Of a DNA stretch of 64,000 nt, positions 1-8,272 are shown piece by piece. The DNA comes from Nonomuraea ceibae (lineage in GTDB: Bacteria; Actinomycetota; Actinomycetes; Streptosporangiales; Streptosporangiaceae). The position numbers and the translations under genes are program-made. Below the pieces are notes generated by a model that was given only the letters and a program-made list of their open reading frames with translations, was not told the DNA's origin and did no database searches. Positions within the stretch are counted from its first letter, which is position 1, and each line of letters starts with the position of its first letter. The DNA lies in assembly GCF_019396325.1 (NCBI RefSeq), contig NZ_JAHKRO010000048.1:1-64000 (forward strand). The letters are read 5' to 3'.

Positions 1-1
1 C

Positions 2-248
2 CACGACAAGTACCGTGCCTTGGTGCGCGAGCTGCAGATCCGCCCGCTGATCGCCCGCCGCGGCTCCGGGCACGGCTCCGGCCTGGGCAAGCAACGCTGG
101 GTCGTCGAGCAGACCTTCGCCCTGCTGCACGCCTTCAAACGCCTGCGCATCCGCTGGGAGATCCGCGCCGACATCCACGAGGCATTCCTCAAGCTGGCCT
201 GCGGCCTCATCTGCTGGCGGCGCCTCACTTCATTGCGTTAGGCGCTCT
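2..248 (+). mobile_element. IS5-family transposase, C-terminal fragment with right inverted repeat
   Basis: The reading frame is open from base 2 to the TAG at 239-241 and runs off the left edge, so only the last 79 codons are visible. The protein closely matches the tail of the IS at 38.4-39.3 kb, including the WVVEQ stretch with the DDE glutamate and the ending CWRRL. Unlike that copy, this tail has no internal stop (it reads HAFKRLRI). The end TTAGGCGCTCT at 238-248 is identical to the right inverted repeat of the 39.27 kb copy. Family assignment is from recognition of the DDE tail. Confidence 0.85.
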
Positions 249-381
249 TAGGCTTAAGCGCTGGGGCCGGAGATGATCACTGCGTTGGTGTGGAGGTCAC
301 TCCTGCCAGGTGGATGGTGCTGGACAAGCAAGAGACAGGTCTGTGTGCGGCTGACCTGCCTCCTGCGGACCTCGCCTGTAA

Positions 382-2079
382 CTAACTGGTAGGCAGGTGG
401 ATCACCGTCCCTCCCTTGGCTGCGGCCGTTTCGTCCGTCGTGCCTTGTCCGGGGCGCGGAATGCGAGGTCCGGGAGGTACTGGCCGGGGCGTAGGTGCGG
501 GAGATCCGGTGAGGAAGGCAGCGGTTGCCTCGGCTGCCGCGGCTGCGGCTTCGGGGTAGATGCTGGTGTAGGTATCGCGGGTGAAGGCCGAGGAGGTGTG
601 CCCGAGAGTCTCCTGCACGATCTTGATATCCGCTCCGGCCGCGAGCATGGCGGTCGCAGCGCCGTGGCGCAGGTCATGCAGCCGGATCGGCGGCAATCCT
701 GCTTGATAGCAGATGCCGTAGAAGCGGTCGGTGACGTGCTGGGGGTGCAGGGGCCGGCCAATCTCGTCGGTGAAGACGAACCCGGACTCGATCCAGTCCT
801 CGCCTGCGGCCAGCCGTTCCCGCCTCTGGCGTTTGTCGTGCTCCTTCAGAAGGATCATCGTCTCGGCGTCAACGGCGATCTCGCGGTCGCTGGCATCGGT
901 CTTCGGGGCGCCCTGGATCGGCTCCCAGCCTAGCTGGGTGATCTGCCAGTGAATCCCGATTCTCCCGGTGGAGTAATTGACATCCGGCTTGCGCAGACCC
1001 ACGCCTTCACCGCGTCGCAGGCCGCGCGTAGCGATCAGCCGGAACAAGACGAACAGCCGATCCTGGCGGGCGTAGGCAAGAAACGCCTTCGTCTGCTCGG
1101 CCGTCCACACCATCACCGACGAGGGCCTGGGCGTACTGATGTAGGCGGCGATCGGATCGACGCGCCGCCCCTCACGGGCTCGCAGGAGCAGGCTGAGATG
1201 CGCGGCGTGATCCTCACGCCATTGCTTCACCTTCTCCTCGGTCCATACCAGCGGCTTGGGCCGGTCGATCGCTGGCAGTTCGACCACGGAGGCGGGGTTG
1301 AAATCCAGGAGCCGATCTTGCCGGATCGCCATGTTCAGGGCGTGGCGGAGGGTAGCGCGAATGCGATGCATGCTCGTAGGACCGACCGGTCGCCGGTAGC
1401 GGACCGCCAGGACGCGGGCGGGGTCGCCGCTGGCACGTTCGGCGGCGATGGTGTCGTTGAACTCCTCGATCGCATCGAACATGCCCGCGATGTCGGAGAC
1501 CCGTAGCTTGTCCAGCCGGATGCTCCCGAGGTAGGGGGTGAGGTAGAGCCGGACATGGGATTCGTAGGAGCGCCTTGTGGTCGGCTCGATGACGCGCTTG
1601 CGCTTGAGGAACTCCGCCAACCACTCCTCGACCGTGACATGGCGGTTGAGGTCTTGGCGGGTGCGGACCTTGCGCCGCACCTCCTCAACGTCGGGCAAGC
1701 ACTTGGTGTCCTTGAGCACCGACAGCATCAGCGCGGTGATCTGCCGCCGCACCGCAAGATCGGAGTCGAGAGCGAGCAAGCCGCGGGCGTGCTCCAGCTC
1801 GGCTTCGGCCGCCTCCAGCGTGGCGAAGCCACGGCGACGTAGAGGGTTTTGCCGCTTGCCGTCAGCGTGAGCGGGGAGTTCCAGCTGATATCCCCAGGTG
1901 CCGTGGGCGCTGCTCCACCGCTGGCCGCCATCGCTGTGCGTGATGCGCAGTCCGGGACAGGACTTGCCCAGCCGCTTGCCCGTGGCCGGGTCCTTGCACG
2001 CACACGATTTGAACGTGGCGCCTTTGGCAACCGCGCGGATCTCTCCTACGGTGGGGCCGGGGTTGTTGCTTGCCATCAT
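382..2079 (-). CDS. Tyrosine site-specific recombinase (phage/ICE-type integrase)
   Basis: This 565-residue protein should integrate and excise a mobile element by strand exchange at an attachment site. The N-terminal ~150 residues are an arm-binding region with several Cys residues, residues ~150-265 look like the SAM-like core-binding domain, and the catalytic domain occupies ~325-520. The expected active-site set is visible: Arg355 in RGLRRGEG, His468 and Arg471 in HDLRHG, His494 in LGHTS, and Tyr504 in DTYTS. The start overlaps the stop of the excisionase-like gene by four bases, so the two are probably translationally coupled. A tRNA-Lys 3' half lies 2.2 kb away at 4279-4326 and is a plausible attachment site. 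Length is normal for the actinomycete ICE integrase group. Confidence 0.93.
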   Translation of the reverse strand: MMASNNPGPTVGEIRAVAKGATFKSCACKDPATGKRLGKSCPGLRITHSDGGQRWSSAHGTWGYQLELPAHADGKRQNPLRRRGFATLEAAEAELEHARGLLALDSDLAVRRQITALMLSVLKDTKCLPDVEEVRRKVRTRQDLNRHVTVEEWLAEFLKRKRVIEPTTRRSYESHVRLYLTPYLGSIRLDKLRVSDIAGMFDAIEEFNDTIAAERASGDPARVLAVRYRRPVGPTSMHRIRATLRHALNMAIRQDRLLDFNPASVVELPAIDRPKPLVWTEEKVKQWREDHAAHLSLLLRAREGRRVDPIAAYISTPRPSSVMVWTAEQTKAFLAYARQDRLFVLFRLIATRGLRRGEGVGLRKPDVNYSTGRIGIHWQITQLGWEPIQGAPKTDASDREIAVDAETMILLKEHDKRQRRERLAAGEDWIESGFVFTDEIGRPLHPQHVTDRFYGICYQAGLPPIRLHDLRHGAATAMLAAGADIKIVQETLGHTSSAFTRDTYTSIYPEAAAAAAEATAAFLTGSPAPTPRPVPPGPRIPRPGQGTTDETAAAKGGTVIHLPTS

Positions 2080-2336
2080 GAGTTATCCCTTCTCGCTTGC
2101 CGGACGGCCACTGCGGTCCGGGTCGGTGGGGTCGAGTAGCGCCCACAGTCCGCATACCGGCTCGCGTACCTGCCGCCGATGCGCATCACCCGGCGTGGGA
2201 ACGCGTTCGCGTTGGCCAGCCGGTATGCCTTGGTGCAGCCCATCCCGAGCAGCCGCCCGGCCGCCAGCAAGCCCACCACCTCAGGCGCCCCGACGGCATC
2301 GGCTACCGAGTCCCTGGCAGGGGTTGTGGTGGTCAT
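2076..2336 (-). CDS. Excisionase-like small DNA-binding protein
   Basis: An 86-residue basic protein directly upstream of the integrase, sharing the ATGA overlap. Residues ~18-55 look like a MerR/excisionase winged helix: a hydrophobic helix (VVGLLAAGRLLGMG), a turn, and a second helix containing KAYRLANANAFPRRVMRIG, the usual recognition helix and wing pattern of Xis/AlpA-type proteins. In integrative elements such a protein directs the integrase toward excision. The tail beyond residue ~65 is low complexity. The assignment rests on position plus this helix-turn-helix pattern. Confidence 0.75.
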   Translation of the reverse strand: MTTTTPARDSVADAVGAPEVVGLLAAGRLLGMGCTKAYRLANANAFPRRVMRIGGRYASRYADCGRYSTPPTRTAVAVRQARRDNS

Positions 2337-2510
2337 CCATCACCTCCATTTGCGTTGACGAGCACGCCGGTTCAGGCCGCGCGGGCGCGTGATCCGCTGT
2401 GGCGGGGCGGCCTGTGACGGGCGCTACGCCACCGCCCCGGCCGCGTCCGCCCCCTTGCTGGGGGTAGCCGTCGCGTTCGCGACGGGCCGGACACAGCCCC
2501 GGCACGCCGG

Positions 2511-2565
2511 GGCCGGTGCGCGGGGGCCGGTGCGCGGGGGCCGGTGCGCGTGGGCCGGTGCGCGG
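2511..2565. repeat. Four tandem copies of a 14-bp GC-rich unit
   Basis: The unit GGCCGGTGCGCGGG occurs at 2511-2524 and 2525-2538, a one-base variant follows at 2539-2552, and a 13-base partial copy at 2553-2565. It lies between the excisionase-like gene and the tail of the methyltransferase pseudogene. No gene explains it, and the period of 14 is not a multiple of three. Confidence 0.9.
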
Positions 2566-2691
2566 CCAGGATTGGTGGCGGCGGTATCGATCCCCACCTC
2601 CATGGCCCGCGTCAAGCGAAATCCACAGGTCAGTGCCCGCACCCCAGCTCCCGGCCCGAATCTGGGCCAAGGACGAAGGGACGGAACCGAG

Positions 2692-3648
2692 CTACTCCAG
2701 CGCGCGGCCGTCTGGCAGGCCGGACCCAAGCGCGGAGGGCCTCGACGCCGAGTGAGCTTCGGCCGTGTGAACAGCAGCAGGTCCCCATGCGTCCCTGCGC
2801 TCGCCAGCCGTCCGGCGAACTCCGGCAACGCCTGCAAGCGGCCAGATCGCGATCGGAGAGACAGGGTTCGCTGCGGTCGCCGCGTGCGGACTGTCGCAAG
2901 GCGATGTGCTGCAGATACACCAGACCCGTCTCCCGAGCCTGCGCGATGATCTCCCGTACCGGATCGGCCATGCCGCCGATGCGGTGCAGCAGGTGACCAC
3001 GACCAGATGCCTGCCCTGCTTGACCCACCCCGCGGCGCCGTCGATGTCCAGACTCTCGGCCGGGTCGACGGAGCCTGGCCAGCGACTCGCGGCGAGACTC
3101 TCCTCGCAGATGCGCTCAGCCGCCACCAAACCCACACTTTCCACGCGGTCGGCCAACGCCAAGCGTCCATCGTCGCAGCGGTCGGCGATATGCAGATCGG
3201 AGACCTGCAGGTCGGCGTCCGGGCGGGTACGCGCCAGCTGAGTCCAGGTCACACCCACCCGGTTGGCGTCGCCGAAGACGGCCGCCGGCACCCAGCCCGC
3301 TGTCAGCACAGCCGAGATCAACTGGTGATCGATGGTGCCTAGGTCGATCACCGTCTCACCCATCCGGGCACAGGCGCAGACCAGGTCGTGGGCCAAAGGT
3401 CCGCTGACCCGGTGACGGCACCCAGCCGGGCAGGTGGCAGCCGTTTCGGTGCCGGCTGCGGCCAGCCACACGATCAGCGACAGGTGCCCCTGCTCAGGGG
3501 CCCACGCCTCCCACCTCACGCCGCTTCCGGCGGCGAGGTTCGCGCGTGACGGGAAGGTGATGGACGACGTTTCGGTGGTGGGGTTGAGAACGGTGGTCGA
3601 GGTGGTGGCGAGTTCGGTCATGTGGGTGTGGCCCGAGCACCGGGTCAC
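2692..3648 (-). pseudogene. Methyltransferase-like protein, broken by two frameshifts
   Basis: Three different reading frames on this strand together make one protein. Residues 1 to ~215 run from 3648 to about 3000 in one frame. The continuation (HRIGGMADPVREIIAQARE, then TGLVYLQHIALRQSARG) is in a second frame down to about 2840. The ending (LPEFAGRLASAGTHGDLLLF) is in a third frame down to about 2758. From memory this joins into the TRM11-like/Rossmann methyltransferase-type proteins that are common next to actinomycete integrative elements, where VVVTCxHRIGG and DLLLFTRPK are conserved. The substrate is unknown. At least two indels have inactivated it, or the assembly is wrong here. The start at 3648 is a GTG; an ATG at 3621 is an alternative. 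Confidence 0.7.
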
Positions 3649-3698
3649 TGATCCCTGTCACTAATCCAAATACCTGTCTCAAGGCCCGAGTTAGGACA
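3642..3698. repeat. Imperfect direct repeat, copy A (copy B at 4008-4060)
   Basis: This copy and 4008-4060 share GGGTC, then CCTGTCAC, AATACC, CTC(A/G)A(A)GG, CCGAG and GA(G)AC in the same order, with small gaps. Copy A lies immediately upstream of the methyltransferase-like pseudogene, on the side of its start codon. Copy B has no gene attached. The pair may be duplicated regulatory DNA or a trace of a second gene copy that was lost. Confidence 0.6.
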
Positions 3699-4278
3699 AC
3701 CGATCGAGCAAAGATTCGACAACCCGGAGCGTGGCACCCGACACCAACCCTCCTGGCGAGCCGAACGCAATCAACCGTTAGTCGCCCCGTACGATGTTTC
3801 CGGCATCGGGGCCGACAGCGGCCTTGTCGACCCGCACCGCGGTGGAACGCTCGGCACCGTCATCGGACGTGAAGACAGGCGGCCTGCCCGACGCAGATGC
3901 TCATCAGCCGAAGGCCACCGCGCCAGGCTTCCTGTCAGGGCCAACCCAGTCCACGCGGCGAACCGGCTGGAAAATAGGTGACCGTCCACCGTCCCGATCT
4001 GACGAGCGGGTCCTTCCTGTCACCTGACTCAATACCAGCTCGAAAGGCCGAGCTGAGACCGTGCGACAGTTCAGTCTTCAGCAAAATCAACACCGGAATG
4101 CACACGGGTCCCCCCGAGCAACCAACCACCAAGCGAGAGTGACAAATACAGGACATTCATTAACAAATCGCCACTATTGTGTTATCGCTGAATGCCCGAA
4201 TAGAATGCACTCGCAGCGACACTTCCCAACCCTGCGCAACCTCCTGCGGCATACTCTGACATGCAGCGACGCACCGCT
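3699..4278. other. Non-coding stretch without a supported gene
   Basis: Apart from repeat copy B (4008-4060), nothing here supports a gene. The short open frames have no ribosome site and low-complexity translations. The stretch 4060-4260 is noticeably richer in A+T than its surroundings, which fits a mobile-element end region beside the tRNA fragment. Confidence 0.5.
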
Positions 4279-4326
4279 GGACTTTTAATCCGTAGGTTCC
4301 GGGTTCGAGCCCCGGGCGCCCTACCA
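4279..4326 (+). tRNA. tRNA-Lys(TTT), 3' half only (putative attachment-site scar)
   Basis: The sequence has a tRNA anticodon loop CTTTTAA (4282-4288, anticodon TTT at 4284-4286), a complete T arm with loop TTCGAGC (4304-4310) and stem CCGGG/CCCGG, the 3' acceptor strand and an encoded CCA at 4324-4326. The D arm and 5' acceptor strand are absent: upstream bases stop matching a tRNA right after GGA at 4279. A half tRNA with an intact 3' end is the usual product of integration into the 3' part of a tRNA gene. The orientation puts the element to the left, where the integrase lies. Confidence 0.8.
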
Positions 4327-4710
4327 CCCTATACCCCATCTGACCTGCGATTTCTCGATTCTCGGCCGCCTTCTGAGCGGCGCAGACGGCCGAGTTCATG
4401 CTCGTCACATGCTCTTCGGCACGTGTCCGGCACATCCCCGGGCTGACACCGCAGCGATTTGCGCCGTTTGCGCTGCCCCCTCTCGGTCGGCTCAGCCGGA
4501 TCGCAAAGCCAGACCCCAACGACGCCCAACGGAACGGCCCGATGAAAGGGGCGGCCGGGCGGGACACTTCCGACTTGGGCGGAGACACGTCTAAGCACTG
4601 GTCAACCGCCTTCGGCCGAGGGCGAATGCAGAGCGGGCCCATCCGCCGAATATGGCCACGACCCGGAGGGTGCCCGCCTTGAGCGGGCGGGCAACCTCGC
4701 GCCAGTGGTT
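4327..4710. other. No supported gene
   Basis: Both strands carry open frames, but their translations are low complexity. One includes an artefact from reading through the tRNA half (the familiar PGLEPGT translation of an antisense T arm). I see no gene. Confidence 0.5.
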
Positions 4711-4872
4711 TCAGCTCAGCCGCCGGCCCGTCTCTGGGTCGAGCCCCAGCAGGTTGCGCGCCGCGAGCAAGAAGTCCGGATCGTCGTTCAGGTCGTCAGG
4801 CGAATCCGGGTGGTCCTGCCGCCACTGGAACATCAGCCGCGACAACGCCCGGTTCTGCTCGATGCTGCTCAC
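4711..4872 (-). CDS. Small hypothetical protein (53 aa)
   Basis: A GTG start at 4872 preceded by GGGAGG opens a 53-codon frame ending in TGA at 4711-4713. The product begins VSSIEQNRALSRLMF and ends LDPETGRRLS. It is acidic in the middle (several Asp in DSPDDLNDDPDF), contains LLAARNLLGL, and has neither Cys nor a membrane segment, which is typical of a short soluble helical protein. Codon choice shows the strong G/C third-position bias of this genome. I do not recognise a function. Confidence 0.6.
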   Translation of the reverse strand: MSSIEQNRALSRLMFQWRQDHPDSPDDLNDDPDFLLAARNLLGLDPETGRRLS

Positions 4873-5317
4873 AGCTACATCAGCCTCCCATCGGCATCTC
4901 GAATTATGTGCTTCCCCAGCCAGTCGTGGCTACGGGGAGCTGTTCCCCTTCCTCCCGCCTGCCTGGCCTCCTTCCGCCACCTCCCGCCGGGTGACCGGCC
5001 ATCGTCCCTCAGCCCGCAGGGCACGCGCTTGGGTCGGGACGTCGTCTCCAAGACGATGCGTGAGGGAGCGGCCCATCTGCTCCTCCCGGGCCACCCACGG
5101 TCGCTCGCCTCCCAGGGGACGTCCTTCTCGTTCGCGTCAGCGCGCGATCTCGGCTGCGGCCAGGTGGGTGGGCGCCGTGCCGCGCCGCCGGAAGGTCGCG
5201 CCCGATGGTGAGGACCCAGCGTGCCGGATCGGGTGGGGCAAGCCATGGGGCCCCCATTCGTGTAACTATTAGCGAGGCTGCAAATACTCTCAGCTACTTC
5301 CTCGGGAGGGGAGAAGC
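4873..5317. other. Intergenic, no supported gene
   Basis: This lies between the divergent small genes at 4872 and 5318 and should contain both promoters. Frames here translate to Arg/Pro-rich low-complexity sequence without ribosome sites. A strong purine-rich site (GGGAGGGGAG) sits at the right end, serving the gene at 5318. Confidence 0.5.
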
Positions 5318-5524
5318 ATGCACGGCCTGACCCGCGCGCTCACCACGGCAGGGGCGATACTGTTCGCCACCATCATGATGTCCATTCCAGCCCACGCAGG
5401 AGCAGGTTGCAGTGCCTGGGACCAAAACACCAGCTCATACGTGAACCGCTGGGACGGCAACTTCGCCTACATCAACGGGCAGATGGTCCAGTGCCAGAAC
5501 GGCACCTATGTTCCGTGGGGGTGA
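5318..5524 (+). CDS. Small secreted protein (68 aa)
   Basis: The product has a classical signal peptide: basic start (MHGLTRA), hydrophobic stretch (residues ~9-22), and an AHA-GA signal-peptidase I type site near residue 27. The mature part is only ~41 residues, rich in Trp, Tyr, Asn and Gln (SSYVNRWDGNFAYINGQMVQ), with Cys31 and Cys59 that could pair outside the cell. The ribosome site GGGAGGGGAG lies seven to eight bases before the ATG. No family is recognised. A small disulfide-linked extracellular peptide or inhibitor is the most that can be said. Confidence 0.75.
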   Translation: MHGLTRALTTAGAILFATIMMSIPAHAGAGCSAWDQNTSSYVNRWDGNFAYINGQMVQCQNGTYVPWG

Positions 5525-5704
5525 CAACCCACTCGTGAGCCTTCGGGGTCGGCGCCATCTGCGCTGGCCGAGCCCCCGAAGACATGCTTCCATCACCACT
5601 GGCACATCCCGTGAGCTCGATCGCGGCCATCGGGACTATCGGCGATGATGCGGCGGCCGGTGGGACGAGCCGACACGGCCGCTCGCGCAGGCCGGGGGCG
5701 ACAG

Positions 5705-6000
5705 CACGGTCTCGCAGCGAGGGTACTCGAAGGCCATCACGGGGATGGTGAGGAAGTTCCTGCCGTGGCGCCGCCTGATCCCCGGCCCCATCCAGGTCGA
5801 TCGCGAACGCATGCTCCCGGCCGGCGACCGCACTCCTGCAGCGGCCCAGATCGCCCGCCAATGCGTTTGCCGGCGTGGACAACCTGACGATGTCGCCGCC
5901 GCTGGCGCCCTTTTCGCCAGCCCCCAGGCCGCCTTCATCACCGGCCAATCCCTGTACGCCGACTGCCCGAGTTCAGGTTGCGGGTTCGACGTTGCGGGTG
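5705..6000 (+). pseudogene. Short-chain dehydrogenase C-terminal remnant
   Basis: One forward frame contains GQPDDVAAAGALFASPQAAF followed by ITGQSLYADC, the typical tail of FabG-like short-chain dehydrogenases (PEDVAAAVAFLASP...FITGQ...DGG). Upstream in the same frame, YSKAITGMVRKF resembles the catalytic Tyr/Lys helix with two residues missing. The segment between is scrambled and no start or cofactor motif is present. It runs tail to tail into the dioxygenase pseudogene, so this looks like a junction of two degraded fragments. Confidence 0.5.
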
Positions 6001-6816
6001 GTGATGCGGCGAAGTAGGCGGGGTGTGCCTGCCGGGTAGGGCTGGCGGGTGTGCAGCATGGTCTGGTTGTCGGAGATGACGATGTCGCCTGCCTGCCAGT
6101 GGTGGGTGTAGGTGTGGCGGGGGTGGTACACCGCCGCGCGCAGGTCGGCCATGATCTGGTCGGTGTCGTATCCCCGGCGCTTGGGACAGGGTGGTGAGCG
6201 GCGGGTTGAGGATGCTGATGTCGGCCGGGACGGGCTCGTGATAGCGCAGCACGGCATGGCCGCGGTGCGGGTGCCGGGAGACCAGCGGCAGGTCGCGGGT
6301 CAGGGTCCTGCCGTTGATGAAGCGTTCGTGATGCAGGGTGAGGCTCTCCCAAAGGGCGCGGGTGTGCGGGGCGGCGTCGGCCAGCACCCGGGTGGTGTCG
6401 CAGAACAGGGTGGCGCCGCCCAGGGCGGGGTCGACGGCCTGCACACAGTGGAAGATCTGCAGGTCGGGCGTGTGGTCGTCGCTGAAGATGCCGTCCCAGT
6501 GCATGGGCATGAAACCGGTCTCGAACAGGAAGTCCTCGGGTTCGGCCTGGGCCTGCACGGAGAAGGCCGGGCGGTCCGACCACAAGATGGGCTCGCCCAG
6601 CGCGCAGCCGAACGCCTCGAACTCCTCGCAGGGCAGGGTGGCGGGCAGGCCGCGCAGGATGAGCAGGTGGTTCTCGGCGACCAGGTCCAGCACCGTAGCG
6701 GGTGACAGGTCACTGAGGGTGCCGCCGCTGATGTTGAGGTGGAGACCGAAGGGCGCCTGGTTCGGCTGCTGCGCGGCGGGCCAGGTAGCGGGCCAGGTGG
6801 CGGGCAGGGAGGTCAT
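5973..6816 (-). pseudogene. TauD/TfdA-family Fe(II)/2-oxoglutarate dioxygenase, frameshifted
   Basis: Starting at ATG 6816, the protein carries the His-x-Asp iron motif MHWDGIF (His106, Asp108) and LGGATLFCDT. The C-terminal part with the distal His and the 2-oxoglutarate Arg (MLHTRQPYPAGTPRLLRR) is in another frame that takes over near 6180. One indel therefore separates the two metal-binding halves. Joined, the length (~280 aa) fits clavaminate-synthase-like/TauD hydroxylases, which often act on amino acids or peptide natural products. The start shares an ATGA overlap with the upstream gene, so it was the second gene of an operon. Confidence 0.75.
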
Positions 6817-7268
6817 CGGTGGCTGCCTTCCAGGGGGCGCGGGTCGTTGAGGAAGTCGCGGAAGCGGGCCTCGGCGCTGACGCCGAAGGCGTCTTCGACG
6901 GTGGCGGCGGCCAGGTGGCACAGCAGGCCGCGTTCGACGGGCCTGACGCGCAGGCGGGTCAGCACGCCGTAGGTGTAGTTGAGCAGCAGCCGGTAGCGCT
7001 GGTAGTCGATGCTGTCGCGGAAGCGCTGGACGTGCGGGTCGGCGGACAGCTGGGCGAACAGCGCGGTTCTCTGCATGGGGGCGGTTTTCATGGAAGCGTC
7101 GGAGGGGCCGGTGTCACTGTCCTTGATCGACAGGCGCCCGCTGGTGATGAGTTCGGTGATGCGTGCCTTGTAGCGGGTCAGCAGCGCGGCCCAGTCCCGC
7201 ACCAGGGGGGATGGCTCGCCGGTGCCCTCCAGCGCGGGCAGGAGCGTGCGCAGCCGGGCGGCCAGCAC
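6813..7268 (-). CDS. Unknown helical protein, probably 5'-truncated, coupled to the dioxygenase
   Basis: This 151-residue frame starts at a GTG and overlaps the dioxygenase start by ATGA. The frame stays open upstream to about 7400 with no ATG, and that extension (FRAFINNTADPAAC...) reads like real protein, so the true N-terminus has probably been lost. The C-terminal half (FRDSIDYQRYRLLLNYTY, VRPVERGLLCHLAA, VEDAFG) faintly recalls C-terminal regions of lantibiotic/thiopeptide dehydratase-type proteins. That resemblance is from memory and weak. No catalytic motif is seen. Confidence 0.5.
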   Translation of the reverse strand: MLAARLRTLLPALEGTGEPSPLVRDWAALLTRYKARITELITSGRLSIKDSDTGPSDASMKTAPMQRTALFAQLSADPHVQRFRDSIDYQRYRLLLNYTYGVLTRLRVRPVERGLLCHLAAATVEDAFGVSAEARFRDFLNDPRPLEGSHR

Positions 7269-7344
7269 GTGCCGGTTGGCGTCGTAGCGGGCGGCGTGGG
7301 CGGCGGCGCATGCGGCGGGGTCGGCGGTGTTGTTGATGAACGCC

Positions 7345-7921
7345 CGAAACGGGTGAACGACCGCACAGGCGTGTACACGCCAAACCTCTGCTGCTGGCAG
7401 GTGGAGCAGCGGCCGTCATCGCCACCGCAATAGCACTGGGAGGCGCTGGGGCGATCAGGCCCGACAGCCAGCAGGGCTCTTCACCCGAAGCTATCGACAC
7501 TCCGCGAGACGTCACCCGCAACGCCATCCCGGGGCCTTCTTCGCCGCGGCATGGCTCGAGTAGCGCATCCACCTCACCCACGGGTATCACCGGCGTTCCA
7601 GCCAAGAAGACTGGAGAACGGGCCGGCGGCGATACCCAGCGCATGGGCACAGGCAATGATCGTGCGCACGTCGATGAGGCACCTGGTCGCCACGGTCTTG
7701 TGCGCCCACGGTCGCTGGCCCTTCCCGTTGCCGACCGTCGCTCTTCTCGGGCCGACCCTCGGCCAAAGCGCCTGCCACGAGGGCCGCGCCCGGCCTCATC
7801 GGACGCCTCCGCCGGGGATAGGGGCCCGTCGCTGCTGGACATGAAGTGCGACGAACTGTTCCCGCCGCGCAAACGAGAATTTCGGCTGCGCAACATGGCC
7901 TGTCACCGCCTCTTGGGCTGA
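7345..7921 (+). pseudogene. Possible remnant of a one-span membrane protein
   Basis: A forward frame ending at 7921 carries one convincing transmembrane segment (LLLAGGAAAVIATAIALGGA) followed by a Ser/Thr/Pro-rich extracytoplasmic-type linker. This resembles the second half of an anti-sigma-factor-like or other single-span protein. There is no start codon with a ribosome site before the membrane segment, and the last ~90 residues are Arg/Pro rich and unconvincing. It probably abuts the truncated gene on the other strand at a rearrangement near 7370. Confidence 0.3.
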
Positions 7922-8272
7922 TCTATCACGCCTAATGTCCCAATGCACCCGGCCTCGGCCCGATGCTGCAGCGCACGCTGTACCGCAGCCGATGCAAGGT
8001 CCTGCCCTTCCGGCTCGGGTCAAGTTCAGGCAGTGACCTGCTCGAACAGGTACTGAACAGCGCCGAAACCCACGAAGACGGTCACCTCGACAATGCGATC
8101 AGGCACAGGGGGCCTCGGCCAGAGAACGACGTCGCCTGGCTCTGCCAAACATGATGCGACGATATCTCAGAGTAACTGATCGGCTACAGACAGTCATTTA
8201 TCTATTGCGGCACGATCACAGGCGTCCACACACCCGGTTCCGACCGGGGACGTCTCGCAGAAGGCAGCCAAC
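7922..8272. other. Intergenic, no supported gene
   Basis: No frame here has a plausible start or protein-like composition. The last ~100 bases, which include an A/T-rich patch around 8185-8220, are the likely promoter region for the secreted protein at 8273. Confidence 0.5.

Noticed and set aside
4160..4642. A 160-codon minus-strand frame with PGLEPGT-like text
   Set aside because: This text is the well-known translation artefact of an antisense tRNA T arm; here it only confirms the tRNA half.
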